Source: Mycobacteriaceae bacterium 1482268.1 (lineage in GTDB: Bacteria; Actinomycetota; Actinomycetes; Mycobacteriales; Mycobacteriaceae). Taken from it: a stretch of DNA of 32,192 bases. The notes below the pieces were generated by a model. It ran no database searches and was not told the origin of the DNA. It was given only the letters and a program-made list of their open reading frames with translations. Positions 7,473-16,255 of the stretch are shown in pieces (within the stretch, counting starts at the first letter, position 1; each line of letters starts with the position of its first letter). The stretch is from NCBI GenBank assembly GCA_001665255.1, contig LZSH01000204.1, positions 1 to 32,192 of the forward strand, in the 5' to 3' direction. Made by a program: the position numbers and the translations under genes.

Positions 7473-8699
7473 CTAGGCGATGGCGCCGGCGTTCTTGAGT
7501 TCCTCGATGCGGTCCCATTCCATGCCGAGCTCCATCAGCACGATCTCAGTGTGCTCGGATGCCTGCGGTGCCCGGGTGGTTTCGAGCGGTTCATGGTTGA
7601 ACTGGATCGGCCCGCGCACCACCTTGAACGGCTTACCGCCGTCGGCAGCCTCGACCTCGACAATCATGTCGTTGGCGACCGCCTGCTCATCGCTCGCGAG
7701 GTCGACAAGGCTCTGGAAAGGCGCCCACTGGCCCTTCATCGTTTTCAGGTGCTGACGCCAGTAGTCGAAGGGCTTGCTGCGGATCGACTGGGCGATGAGT
7801 TCGGCTGCGGCCTCGGCATTCTCGATGAGCGGCATCACATCGCAGAACCGCGGATCATCGGCCAACTCGGCCAACCCGAGGTGCTCGAACGCATCACGGA
7901 TGTATCCCGTCGGGCTGACGATGCACAAATTGATCGTGCCGCCGTCGGATGTCAGGTAATTGCCGAGGAACGGATTTACGGTCGGGCCAATGGAATCCGG
8001 CATCAGCGACCGCATCGTCTCGCCCGTCTCCATACCCTGCGTCACGCTGGCGCCCGCCGCCCACCATGCGGTGCTCAGCAACGACACATCGAGTTCGACC
8101 GCCTCACCGGTCCGTTCACGGTGAAACAGCGCCGCCGAGATCCCACCGGCGATGTTCATGCCGCCGATCGAGTCGCCAAATGCCGGAATGCCCTGCGACA
8201 GGGCGCCGCCGAGCTCCTCGGGCGTCAACGCGTGACCGACGCCGCTCCGGGTCCAGAACGCGGTGCCGTCGAAGCCTCCCGTGTCGCGATCGGGCCCCTT
8301 GTCGCCGTAGGCGCTGCCGCGGGCGTAGATGATGTTGGGGTTCGCGGCGCGGATGTGCTCGACGTCGAATTTGTTCTTCTGACGTTGTGCGGGCATGTAG
8401 TTGGTCAGGAAAACGTCAGAGGCCTTGGCGATTTCGTAGAGCACCTCCTGACCGCCGGGGGTGGAGACGTCGATCCCGACGCTGCGTTTACCGCGGTTCG
8501 GATGCTCGATGAGCGGGTGGCGTTGCGGATCCAGCTGGAAGCCACCCATGTTGATGAACCCGCGCTGAGTGTCGCCCCGTACCGGGTGCTCCACCTTGAT
8601 GACGTCGGCGCCCCAGTCGGCGAGGATGGCACCCGCCGCGGGGACGAACGTGAACTGCGCAACCTCGAGGACTCGTACGCCCTCCATCACCTTGATCAC
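7473..8699 (-). CDS. CaiB/BaiF family (class III) CoA-transferase
   Basis: The product has 408 residues. The N-terminus GVRVLEVAQF...GAILADWGADVIKVEHP is the family signature. D144 in GGFDGTAFW is at the position of the catalytic aspartate that forms the acyl-anhydride intermediate in formyl-CoA transferase. The enzyme moves CoA between carboxylic acids and would activate or recycle an acid intermediate of the pathway. GTG 8699 is preceded by GGAGGG at a 5-base spacing on the minus strand. It is the last gene of the minus-strand run, 55 bases after the P450 gene, and is probably co-transcribed with it. Substrate acids are not predictable from the sequence. Confidence 0.9.
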   Translation of the reverse strand: MIKVMEGVRVLEVAQFTFVPAAGAILADWGADVIKVEHPVRGDTQRGFINMGGFQLDPQRHPLIEHPNRGKRSVGIDVSTPGGQEVLYEIAKASDVFLTNYMPAQRQKNKFDVEHIRAANPNIIYARGSAYGDKGPDRDTGGFDGTAFWTRSGVGHALTPEELGGALSQGIPAFGDSIGGMNIAGGISAALFHRERTGEAVELDVSLLSTAWWAAGASVTQGMETGETMRSLMPDSIGPTVNPFLGNYLTSDGGTINLCIVSPTGYIRDAFEHLGLAELADDPRFCDVMPLIENAEAAAELIAQSIRSKPFDYWRQHLKTMKGQWAPFQSLVDLASDEQAVANDMIVEVEAADGGKPFKVVRGPIQFNHEPLETTRAPQASEHTEIVLMELGMEWDRIEELKNAGAIA

Positions 8700-8754
8700 G
8701 TCAACCCTCCGCTGATCCCGTCAGATGAGTCGAGCATAGACAGACGATGACGAC

Positions 8755-9966
8755 TTACTTCGCTGCGGCGAAGGTCACGGGCAGGGCCGTCGGCGAGCGG
8801 AACGGCTGGCCATGGATATGCGGGTCGTCATCGGTGATGAGCTCGATGTCGGTCAGCCTGTCGAGAAGGCATTCAAGCGCCACACGGGTCTCCATCCGGG
8901 CGAGGTGCAGGCCCAAGCATGTGTGCTCCCCGGCGGCAAATGAGATGTGCGGCACGCGTTTACGCGAGATGTCGAATTCCTCGGAACGCTCCCACCGGCG
9001 TTCGTCGCGGTTCGCCGAACCAATGCAGACGTCGATTACCGCACCCTTTGGCACGGCGACTCCCTCGAGATCGGTGTCTTCTGCCGCGTACCGCTGCACC
9101 GTGGTCAACGGCGTCTCGAAGCGCAACCCCTCCTCGATGGCCGGTGCAACGAGCTCCCGGTCGGCTTGTACCGCGCGGAATTGGTCGGGATGGGTGAGCA
9201 ATAGGTACAGCAGGTTCCCCGACGAGCGGTAGGTGGTTTCGAGGCCGGCGGGCAGCAGAAGCCGCAGGAACGAGTAGATGGCTTCGTCATCGAGCTTTTC
9301 GCCGTCGATCTCGGCGCTGACCAGATCGCCGATGATGTCCTCGGTCGGCTGACAGCGGCGCTTCTCGATCTGATCGAGGAAGTAGTCCTTCAGTGCTGTC
9401 GACGCTTCGAATGCGCGCGCGTATTTGATGTGATAGCTGATCAACTCCACCGCACGCTTGCGGAACCACGGCAGGTCTTCGTCGGGCAGACCCAGCAGCC
9501 GCGAAATCACGCGCGTCGGAAATTCCAGAGTGAAATCACGCACCAGATCGGCCTGGCCGGCGTCGACGAACTCATCGATCAACGCGTTGACGACAGGACG
9601 GACGATCTCGGGTTCCCACCGCACCAGAGACTTCGACTTGAACGCCGACGACACGAGATTGCGGTGATCCCAATGCTTTTTGCCCTCCATCGCCAGGATG
9701 GTCGGGCCGATGAACAGGCCGATGGTGGAGTCGTAGATGTGTGAGTTGAAGACCTTGCCGTCACGGAACACCCGGTTCACCGCGTCGAAGGAGACCGCAG
9801 CGTAAAGATGCTCTGGGCGGAGTTCCTCGGGGGCCCTCGTCCAATCCATGACGCTACCGCGGAAGACGCCCGGGGTCTCCGACCGCCTGCGTTCGAAGAG
9901 GAGATAGGGATTGCGGAGAAGCTCGGCCGCTTCGTCGGCCGTGACGTCGAGCACCGGCGTATCCAC
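8755..9966 (-). CDS. Cytochrome P450
   Basis: The product has 403 residues, typical of soluble bacterial P450s. The heme loop FAAGEHTCLG contains the thiolate ligand C350. The K-helix ExxR is E279-G-L-R282. The I-helix oxygen-activation motif reads AGLETT (240-245), with Glu where most have Asp. The family inserts one oxygen atom using electrons from a ferredoxin and reductase; neither is encoded nearby. The GTG at 9966 has GGGAGA seven bases upstream. The perfect copy of the palindromic operator (site B) lies about 40 bases upstream, so this gene and the CoA-transferase gene probably form their own regulated unit within the minus-strand run. I did not assign a CYP family number. Confidence 0.93.
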   Translation of the reverse strand: MDTPVLDVTADEAAELLRNPYLLFERRRSETPGVFRGSVMDWTRAPEELRPEHLYAAVSFDAVNRVFRDGKVFNSHIYDSTIGLFIGPTILAMEGKKHWDHRNLVSSAFKSKSLVRWEPEIVRPVVNALIDEFVDAGQADLVRDFTLEFPTRVISRLLGLPDEDLPWFRKRAVELISYHIKYARAFEASTALKDYFLDQIEKRRCQPTEDIIGDLVSAEIDGEKLDDEAIYSFLRLLLPAGLETTYRSSGNLLYLLLTHPDQFRAVQADRELVAPAIEEGLRFETPLTTVQRYAAEDTDLEGVAVPKGAVIDVCIGSANRDERRWERSEEFDISRKRVPHISFAAGEHTCLGLHLARMETRVALECLLDRLTDIELITDDDPHIHGQPFRSPTALPVTFAAAK

Positions 9967-10004
9967 GTAGCGATCTCCCGCATCTTCCGACGGACTGCGA
10001 TAGG

Positions 10005-10023
10005 TACTGTAAAGATTACAGTA
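10005..10023. promoter_or_regulatory. Palindromic operator candidate, site B (perfect copy)
   Basis: TACTGTAAAGATTACAGTA is a perfect 8+3+8 inverted repeat. It lies between the stop of the acyl-CoA synthetase gene and the GTG of the P450 gene, both on the minus strand, and implies an internal promoter for the P450-CoA-transferase pair. It serves as the reference for the other three sites. Confidence 0.7.
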
Positions 10024-10071
10024 TAGGGCTATCGAAGCGTACGCCGGCGGATGTTTTGGCCGGTAAGCGGC

Positions 10072-11730
10072 TCAGGTGCCTTCGCTCAGCGCCTGCTCAC
10101 GGGCCCACCGGTAGTCAGCCTTGCCCGCTGGGCTGCGCTCGATCGCCGGTCGGAACACCACGGCCTTGGGCAATTTGTAGCGCGCGATGACACCAGCGGC
10201 GTGGTCGATGAGTTCCTGTGCGTCGGCGGTGGCGCCCTCGACGAGGGCGACGACTGCGACAACCTCCTGACCCCATCTCTCGCTGGGCCGTCCGGATACC
10301 ACCACGTCGGCCACCGCGGGATGCGAGAGAACCGCGCTCTCAACCTCCTCGGCGAAGATCTTCTCGCCGCCGGAGTTGATCGTCACCGAGTCGCGCCCGA
10401 GCAGCTCGATGCCGCCTTCAGCCAGGTGGCGGGCCCGGTCCCCGGGGATCGAGTACCGCACGCCATCGATGACGGGAAATGTCTTGGCTGTCTTTGCCGC
10501 ATCGCCCTTGTAGCCGAGCGGCACGAAGCCCCGCTGAGCGAGCCACCCCATGCCCTCATGACCCGGTGGAAGGATCGAACCGAGGTCCTCGGCCGCGACG
10601 CTGGTGTCGGGCCCGGCGTTGAACTTGCCGGTCGACACCGCGCCTGGGGTGGACATGTGACTCATCTGGATGCCGGTCTCCGACGATCCGACCCCGTCCA
10701 TGACGATCAAACCGGGCTTGACGTCGATGAGGCGTTGTTTGGCAGTCGGCGTCAGCAGGGCTCCGCCGTTGGCGACGACCGCCAGCGACGACACATCGGC
10801 AGTGCCCCGTTCGATGGCGTCGGCGATGGGACGGGCCATCGCATCGCCAACGACCTGAACGGTCAGGATTTTCTCCTGCTCGATCGTTCGCACCACCTCG
10901 TCGGCGTCGAAACGCCCTTGCGTGGCAGGGAATACGACCGTCTGCCCCGTGGTCAGTGCCGTCATGACGGCCCATTGCGCGGCGCCGTGCATGAGCGGCG
11001 GGAGGGTGAAGATCTTTGTGCCGGGATTTTCGGCGACGCGCTTCGCGATCTCGTCGTACGAGCCGGCGACTTCACCGGTGTACATGTTCCTGCCGCCGAA
11101 CGAGGTCATGAAGATGTCGTGCTGACGCCACAACACGCCCTTCGGCATTCCGGTCGTGCCGCCGGTATACAGCACATACAGGTCATCGGGGGACGGTTCG
11201 ACCGGCGGTGGTTCGCAGACGCCCGAGGCGACGATCGACTCGTAATCGACCGCGCCCAGGATGAGGTCGTTGCCCGAGTCATCGGCAATCTGGATCAACA
11301 CCCGCAGCCTCGGCAGGTCGGGGAGGACCTCGGCCACACGGGGCGCGAACCTCGCATGGTAGAGCAGCGCGGTGGCACCGGAATCCGCCAGCAGGTAGGC
11401 CAACTCGTTCTTCACATAGCGGTAATTGACATTGAACGGCGCCACCCGCGCACGCCATGCCCCGAGCATCCCCTCGACGTACTCCGGCCCGTTGTACGCG
11501 TACAGGCCGAGCAGGTCCTGTCCGACCTCGTGACCGGCCAGCTCCGAACGCTCGGTATGGCAGCCCAGCCCACGAGAGTGCAGGTAGGCCGCCAGGCGGT
11601 TGGACCGCTCGACGATCTGCGCAATGGTATAGCGACGATCGCCCTGGATGATGTATTCCCGGTCGCCGATGGCCTCCGCGACGGCGTCCGCGGCTGCGGG
11701 GACGGTGAATTCGGTTGTGGCGGTGGTCAT
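10072..11730 (-). CDS. Acyl-CoA synthetase (FadD family, FadD19-like)
   Basis: The product has 552 residues. YTGGTTGMPKGV (188-199) is the AMP-binding P-loop, GRDSVTINSGGEKIFAEEVE is the A8 hinge, and K537 in RSPAGKADY is the adenylation lysine. The enzyme activates a carboxylic acid to its CoA thioester through an acyl-adenylate. From memory, length and the stretch LYTGGTTGMPKGVLWRQ resemble FadD19-type ligases that activate steroid side-chain acids; the exact substrate is not established. The ATG at 11730 has GAGAGG upstream. It lies 88 bases after the isochorismatase-fold gene and 105 bases before the P450 gene on the same strand. It probably supplies the first CoA ester of the pathway. 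Confidence 0.9.
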   Translation of the reverse strand: MTTATTEFTVPAAADAVAEAIGDREYIIQGDRRYTIAQIVERSNRLAAYLHSRGLGCHTERSELAGHEVGQDLLGLYAYNGPEYVEGMLGAWRARVAPFNVNYRYVKNELAYLLADSGATALLYHARFAPRVAEVLPDLPRLRVLIQIADDSGNDLILGAVDYESIVASGVCEPPPVEPSPDDLYVLYTGGTTGMPKGVLWRQHDIFMTSFGGRNMYTGEVAGSYDEIAKRVAENPGTKIFTLPPLMHGAAQWAVMTALTTGQTVVFPATQGRFDADEVVRTIEQEKILTVQVVGDAMARPIADAIERGTADVSSLAVVANGGALLTPTAKQRLIDVKPGLIVMDGVGSSETGIQMSHMSTPGAVSTGKFNAGPDTSVAAEDLGSILPPGHEGMGWLAQRGFVPLGYKGDAAKTAKTFPVIDGVRYSIPGDRARHLAEGGIELLGRDSVTINSGGEKIFAEEVESAVLSHPAVADVVVSGRPSERWGQEVVAVVALVEGATADAQELIDHAAGVIARYKLPKAVVFRPAIERSPAGKADYRWAREQALSEGT

Positions 11731-11818
11731 CGAACCTCTCAGGACTAAAGCGGCAGCAACGTGATCATCAGGCGTTCGCTTCGGATAGTACGGCGTCGTC
11801 GTTCGTGGCTGGCGTCGG

Positions 11819-12433
11819 TCAGGTCCAGGCCGCGATCAGGGCCGCGGTGGTGGTCACCGTCGCGAGCAGTGCGAGGGTGTTGTCGATGATCGCGTCGGCG
11901 TAGTCGGCGGGAACACCGGCGACTGCGTCGCGGGGCACGACGACGCGGTAGCCGGCGTTGACGGCGTCCATGACGAGGTTGGTGATCGCAATGTTGACCG
12001 AGACGCCGACGGCGACGATCGTCGTCACCCCAAGGTTGCGCAGCACCGCGTCGAGATCGGTGCCGCCCATCGGCCCCACGCCGTGCCACCTTTGCAGCAC
12101 GACATCGTCTGGGGCAGGACCGAATTCGGGCAGCAGCGTGGCGCCTTCACTGCCGGGGCTGATGTCGACCTGCTTGGTTCCCATCGCGAAGATCGGAGCG
12201 TTGTGGTTGGCGCCGAGGCCGTCGGGTCTGCGCTGCACGAGGCAGTGCACGATGCGCACGCCCGCGTCACGCGCCACTGGCAGGAGTCGTTCGATGTTGG
12301 GCAGCGCCTGCTGTCGCGCCGCCTTGGCGAGCGCGCCCAGGCCGGCGTTGGGCCCGACGACCGCGCCCTGGAGTTCCTGCGTGACGATCGCGGTATGACC
12401 TGGGGCCGCGATCTCGGCGTGGGAGAGGGTCAT
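11819..12433 (-). CDS. Isochorismatase-fold (cysteine hydrolase) protein lacking the usual catalytic residues
   Basis: The product has 204 residues with the isochorismatase fold. TAIVTQELQ at the N-terminus aligns with LLVIDxQ and VGVSVNIAITNLVMDAVNAGY with GVxTNVCVxxTxxDAxxxGY. The catalytic Asp is Glu (E20) and the nucleophilic Cys is Ala (A149). No Lys occurs after residue 87, so the third triad residue is missing too. It may catalyse a non-nucleophilic reaction, as PhzD-type isochorismatases do, or be a non-catalytic protein. The ATG at 12433 overlaps the Rieske gene stop (ATGA), so the two are translationally coupled, implying a role tied to the oxygenase product. Confidence 0.8.
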   Translation of the reverse strand: MTLSHAEIAAPGHTAIVTQELQGAVVGPNAGLGALAKAARQQALPNIERLLPVARDAGVRIVHCLVQRRPDGLGANHNAPIFAMGTKQVDISPGSEGATLLPEFGPAPDDVVLQRWHGVGPMGGTDLDAVLRNLGVTTIVAVGVSVNIAITNLVMDAVNAGYRVVVPRDAVAGVPADYADAIIDNTLALLATVTTTAALIAAWT

Positions 12434-13428
12434 ACCGATGCGGGGACTTCGTAAAACTGCGTCGCCCATTTCCGCATGGCCATATAGGGTTTCGCGTCCA
12501 CTTTGGACAGCGCCGGATGTTCGACGTACTCCTGGTAGCGCCATATGTTCAGGTCGTCCCAGACGGTGCCGAGGAACTGACGTTCGACCTTCTCCCGCAC
12601 CGAATCGGGCGGCACGTCCGAGGTGTCGCCGGGAAGCCGCGGCCACCAGATCGAATAGAACATGTCCGAGTAGCCGTCCTCGACCGGCGTGCAGGCGAAG
12701 ATCAGCCGGTGGTTCGACGATCCTTCGAATGCGCTGATCGCAAAGCCGAGACCGGAGAAGTGGCTGTGGATGTAGAGCGCCATCTTGTCCGGGTCGTCGC
12801 TGCGCGCATCGGGCCAGCCGGTGAGGAAGCGCCATTCCTCGTCGACGGCCTCCCAGTTGAGGCACACCGGTGTCACGGTCGCGCCGTGCACATAGTGGAA
12901 GTGCGCGCTGTCGGGCCCGTTCTCCGCAACGATCTGCGGGTGTACCGGCTCATGCTGGGCGCGGCGCGAAAACTCCGGGTACGGGCGGTAATACGCGTCG
13001 GGATCCGTCGGGAACTGAGGAAATTTGCCGAACAGATCTGGCATCTCCCACTGCGGATCCTTGCCGTCTGGTTGGTGCCAGACGAACACGCAGCCGTACT
13101 GTTCGCGCACCGGATAAACGCGTAGCCGCAGCGCCTTGTTCGGCCGGTCGGGCTGATAGGGGATGTAGCGGTTGGTCCCGTCCGGTCCCCACCGCCAGCC
13201 GTGGAACGGGCACTCGACGCAGTCGCCGACGACCTTGCCGCCGTGTCCGATGTGGGCGCCGAGGTGGCGGCAATGTCCGGACAGCACATGCAGTTCACCC
13301 GCCTCGTCGCGGTACGCGACGAGGTCTTCCCCGAAGTACCGCAGTGGCCGCACCTGACCCACGGCGTATTCGGCCGACCATCCGACCATGAACCAGCCGG
13401 TGACCCTCCAGGTAAAGGGCACTTTCAC
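12430..13428 (-). CDS. Rieske non-heme iron oxygenase, oxygenase component (KshA-like)
   Basis: The product has 332 residues. C53-R-H55 and C73-P-F-H76 form the Rieske [2Fe-2S] motif (CxH-x17-CxxH). ENGPDSAHFHYVH (about 169-181) carries N170, D173, H176 and H181, the bridge and ligands of the mononuclear iron. The architecture resembles 3-ketosteroid 9-alpha-hydroxylase oxygenase and related monooxygenases; regiospecificity is unknown. The reductase partner is not in the window. The GTG at 13428 was chosen because AGGAGG lies about six bases upstream and KVPFTWRVTGWF is a natural N-terminus; the open frame extends 43 codons further but overlaps the divergent promoter. It is the first gene of the minus-strand run, coupled to the isochorismatase-fold gene. 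Confidence 0.9.
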   Translation of the reverse strand: MKVPFTWRVTGWFMVGWSAEYAVGQVRPLRYFGEDLVAYRDEAGELHVLSGHCRHLGAHIGHGGKVVGDCVECPFHGWRWGPDGTNRYIPYQPDRPNKALRLRVYPVREQYGCVFVWHQPDGKDPQWEMPDLFGKFPQFPTDPDAYYRPYPEFSRRAQHEPVHPQIVAENGPDSAHFHYVHGATVTPVCLNWEAVDEEWRFLTGWPDARSDDPDKMALYIHSHFSGLGFAISAFEGSSNHRLIFACTPVEDGYSDMFYSIWWPRLPGDTSDVPPDSVREKVERQFLGTVWDDLNIWRYQEYVEHPALSKVDAKPYMAMRKWATQFYEVPASV

Positions 13429-13457
13429 GCGAGCCTCCTGTAACGCCGGACCTAGCC

Positions 13458-13476
13458 AACGGAAGATATTACAGTA
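13458..13476. promoter_or_regulatory. Degenerate palindromic operator candidate, site C
   Basis: The right arm TTACAGTA (13469-13476) is perfect, and it continues TAG as site B does. The left arm keeps only 4 of 8 bases. A separate CTGTAA lies at 13438-13443. It is located between the divergent Rieske and monooxygenase genes. Confidence 0.45.
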
Positions 13477-13525
13477 TAGTTTTCGGCAATCGCGGGGTGG
13501 AACCGTAGCGCAAGGAGGCGTGGCG

Positions 13526-15142
13526 ATGTCAGGTGGTCGCTTCGACGCGATCGTCATCGGTGCCGGGTTCTCCGGTCTCTACGCTCTGCATCGGCTGCGG
13601 AAACTCGGGTTGCGCACCGTCGTGCTCGAGCGGGCCGACCAGGTCGGCGGCACGTGGCTGTTCAACCGGTATCCCGGCGCGCGATGCGATATCGAGAGCA
13701 TCGAGTACTCGTACAGCTTTTCCGATGAGATTCAGCAGGAGTGGGTGTGGACGGAGACGATGCCGGCCCAACCAGAGATCGAGGCGTATCTGAACTTCGT
13801 CGCCGACCGGCTGGACCTTCGTCGCGACATCCTCTTCCACACCAACGTCGTTTCGATGACCTTTGACGAGCAGGATGCTGACTGGATTGTCAAAACGGAT
13901 GCGGGGCAGACTTTTACGGCACCATTCGTGATTGCCGCTGCCGGCATTCTCTCGGCGCCGCTGGACCCCGACATCCCGGGGATGGACAGTTTCGCCGGCA
14001 CGTCGCTGTTCACCAGCCGCTGGCCCCGCCACGACGTCGACCTGGCCGGCAAGCGGGTCGGCGTCATCGGCACCGGATCGACGGGCGTGCAGCTGATCCC
14101 GGTGGTCGCCCAACAGGCGGCACACCTCACGGTGTTTCAGCGCTCGCCGGCCTACACACTGCCGTGGCAGGTGCGGGCGTTCGAACCGGGCGAGCTCGAC
14201 GAGATGAAGGCCCGCTACGGCGAGATCCGTGCGGCGCAGCGAGAACATCCGATCGGGGCGGCCCGGTTGTCAGCGTTCTCGGTGATGTTCCAGATGATGG
14301 CCAACCCGCCGCTGAAGACGGCGTCGCGGGCCGACCAACTGCGTGCCATCGAGGAGAACGGCATCATGGGCGCGCTCAGCTGGGGTGACGTGTTCTTCGA
14401 TATCGAGGCGAGCCGGCTCGCGGCCAAGCTCTATGGCGAGGCGGTGGGTCGAATCGTCTCGGATCGCGACACTGCGGCCTCGCTGACGCCGACCCATCCC
14501 TTCGGCTGCAAGCGACCGATCATCGACCAGGGGTACTACCAGACCTTCAACCGTGACAACGTCACGCTCGTTGATCTGCGGAAGGGGCCGATCCGCGCGG
14601 TGACGCCGTCGGGGATCGACACCGGCCAGGGCTCCCATGTCCTTGATGTGATCGTCTACGCCACCGGTTTCGACGCGATGACGGGCGCGCTCAGCCGCAT
14701 CGACATTCGTGGTCGTGACGGCCTGTCGCTGAGGGATTTCTGGGCCACCGAGGGACCGCTATGTTATCTGGGGTTGGCCGTGGCGGGGTTTCCCAACTTG
14801 TTCGTCGTGCAGGCACCTGGAAGCCCTGCTCCCGCAAGCAACTTCGTCGCCGCACTGGAGCAGCATGTCGAGTGGATCGGTGACTGCATCACCTACCTGC
14901 GCGCGCACGGCTACCGGACCATCGAGGCGCAGCCCGAGGCGCAGCAGGATTGGGTCGAGCACATCACGTCGCTGGTCGCGCCGACCGTGCTCGTCGACCC
15001 GAGTTGCAACTCGTGGTACAACGGCGGCAATGTGCCGGGAAAGAAGCGGATGTACATGGGTTATACCGCTGGAATCCCGGAGTATCGACGGCGGTGCGAC
15101 GAGATCGCCGAGGCTGGCTACGCCGGTTTCAAGCTCGCGTAG
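13526..15142 (+). CDS. Flavin-containing (Baeyer-Villiger-type) monooxygenase
   Basis: The product has 538 residues. GAGFSG (12-17) binds FAD, GGTWLFNRYPGARCD (41-55) is characteristic of Baeyer-Villiger monooxygenases, and GTGSTG (182-187) binds NADPH. The family fingerprint FxGxxxHxxxWP reads FAGTSLFTSRWP (156-167), with Phe162 replacing His. Such enzymes convert ketones into esters or lactones; the following alpha/beta hydrolase could open the product. The ATG at 13526 is preceded by AGGAGG at 13513-13518. It is the first gene of a five-gene plus-strand operon, divergent from the Rieske gene across site C. The altered fingerprint leaves some doubt between true Baeyer-Villiger activity and another flavin monooxygenation. 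Confidence 0.88.
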   Translation: MSGGRFDAIVIGAGFSGLYALHRLRKLGLRTVVLERADQVGGTWLFNRYPGARCDIESIEYSYSFSDEIQQEWVWTETMPAQPEIEAYLNFVADRLDLRRDILFHTNVVSMTFDEQDADWIVKTDAGQTFTAPFVIAAAGILSAPLDPDIPGMDSFAGTSLFTSRWPRHDVDLAGKRVGVIGTGSTGVQLIPVVAQQAAHLTVFQRSPAYTLPWQVRAFEPGELDEMKARYGEIRAAQREHPIGAARLSAFSVMFQMMANPPLKTASRADQLRAIEENGIMGALSWGDVFFDIEASRLAAKLYGEAVGRIVSDRDTAASLTPTHPFGCKRPIIDQGYYQTFNRDNVTLVDLRKGPIRAVTPSGIDTGQGSHVLDVIVYATGFDAMTGALSRIDIRGRDGLSLRDFWATEGPLCYLGLAVAGFPNLFVVQAPGSPAPASNFVAALEQHVEWIGDCITYLRAHGYRTIEAQPEAQQDWVEHITSLVAPTVLVDPSCNSWYNGGNVPGKKRMYMGYTAGIPEYRRRCDEIAEAGYAGFKLA

Positions 15143-15145
15143 CCG

Positions 15146-16255
15146 ATGAAGACTTCAGAGCGGGCCTACCGGGCCGGACGGGACCTCGCCGGAGTGCTGC
15201 CCCGCGCCCATAAGGCGTTGAGAAGCTCCGGCGACTGGAAACCGCTGTCACCCATCGGTGCACGGCAATTGGGCGAGGTGGTGCTCGACGAGTTGGCCCT
15301 GTCGGGGATGACGTTGACCGCACCTCCGCCCAAGCTGGAGCGCACTGTCGATTCATGCGAGGCCGCTGCTGAGGAGCTTTCGAGGTTGGGTGTCGACCGG
15401 GCGCACACGGCACCGAACCCGTTGCAGGTGCGCTCTATTCGCCGACGCAGCCTCGGTCGGCTGACGTATGAGAAGCTGACCTTCGACCACGAACCCGCGC
15501 TTCCGCCTTCCCTCGCGAGCGCGGGCCTCGGCGGGCCCGCCACCGCGGTCGCTCAACTGTGTAGAACCGGGGACGACGCACGGCCATGGCTGGTGTGGGT
15601 CCACGGCGCCGGCCAGGGCCAACCGATCGACCTGTTGTTCTCTCGCGCCCGGCGGATTCGAGACGACCTCGGCTTCAACATCGCGCTGCCCGTCCAGCCG
15701 GGCCACGGTGCGCGTCGCACCGCGTGGCCGCCGTATCCGAACATGGATCCGCTCGCCAACGTCGCGGGCATGATGCGCGTGGTGTCGGAGGTACGCGCCC
15801 TGGTGCGGTGGCTACGGCCGCAGTCGACGGTCATGGCGGTGTCCGGGGTGTCCATGGGAAGCCCGGTGGCAGCGTTGGTTTCGCATTTCGAGGAGGTCGA
15901 CGGCGTCGCGGTGTATACACCGATCTCGGGGCTCAATGCCATGATCTCCCAACACCTTTATCGCTGGGGGCCATCAGTGCATGAGACGATCCGGCTGCTC
16001 GGGTCGGACACCGTAGCCGCCCTGGCCTCCGTGGTCGATCACACCGCTGTCGAGCCGACGCCGCCACCGCAGGGCCGCCTCATCGTTGGCGCCTGGCACG
16101 ACCGCATGGCGATGCGCGAGCCCGCTCTGCAACTCCACCAACAGTGGCGCGGAGAGCTGTTCTGGCACAAGGGAAGCCATGTCGGTCACTTGTTCGCCAA
16201 AGGCGTTCAGCAGGCATCGGAGCGGTTCCTACGGGCTTTGACGGTGGCATCATGA
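15146..16255 (+). CDS. Alpha/beta hydrolase
   Basis: The product has 369 residues, long for the fold, with about 145 residues before the core domain. WVHGAGQG (151-158) is the oxyanion loop and GVSMG (234-238) the nucleophile elbow with Ser236. Asp319 (GAWHD) and a His in KGSHVGH (345 or 348) complete a plausible triad. It starts 3 bases after the monooxygenase stop and ends in an ATGA overlap with the kinase gene. An ester or lactone hydrolase acting after a Baeyer-Villiger oxidation is the simplest reading of this order, but that is inference. A signal peptide is not evident, so it is probably cytoplasmic. The N-terminal extension was not recognised. Confidence 0.85.
   Translation: MKTSERAYRAGRDLAGVLPRAHKALRSSGDWKPLSPIGARQLGEVVLDELALSGMTLTAPPPKLERTVDSCEAAAEELSRLGVDRAHTAPNPLQVRSIRRRSLGRLTYEKLTFDHEPALPPSLASAGLGGPATAVAQLCRTGDDARPWLVWVHGAGQGQPIDLLFSRARRIRDDLGFNIALPVQPGHGARRTAWPPYPNMDPLANVAGMMRVVSEVRALVRWLRPQSTVMAVSGVSMGSPVAALVSHFEEVDGVAVYTPISGLNAMISQHLYRWGPSVHETIRLLGSDTVAALASVVDHTAVEPTPPPQGRLIVGAWHDRMAMREPALQLHQQWRGELFWHKGSHVGHLFAKGVQQASERFLRALTVAS

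Noticed and set aside
7350..8750. A 466-codon open frame on the plus strand across the CoA-transferase gene
   Set aside because: The CoA-transferase on the minus strand has clear motifs and a good ribosome-binding site; the plus-strand frame also runs through palindrome copy 2.
10051..11748. A 565-codon open frame on the plus strand opposite the acyl-CoA synthetase gene
   Set aside because: It is a codon-bias shadow of a strongly supported minus-strand gene; its translation is rich in Arg, His, Gly and Asp and shows no family motif.
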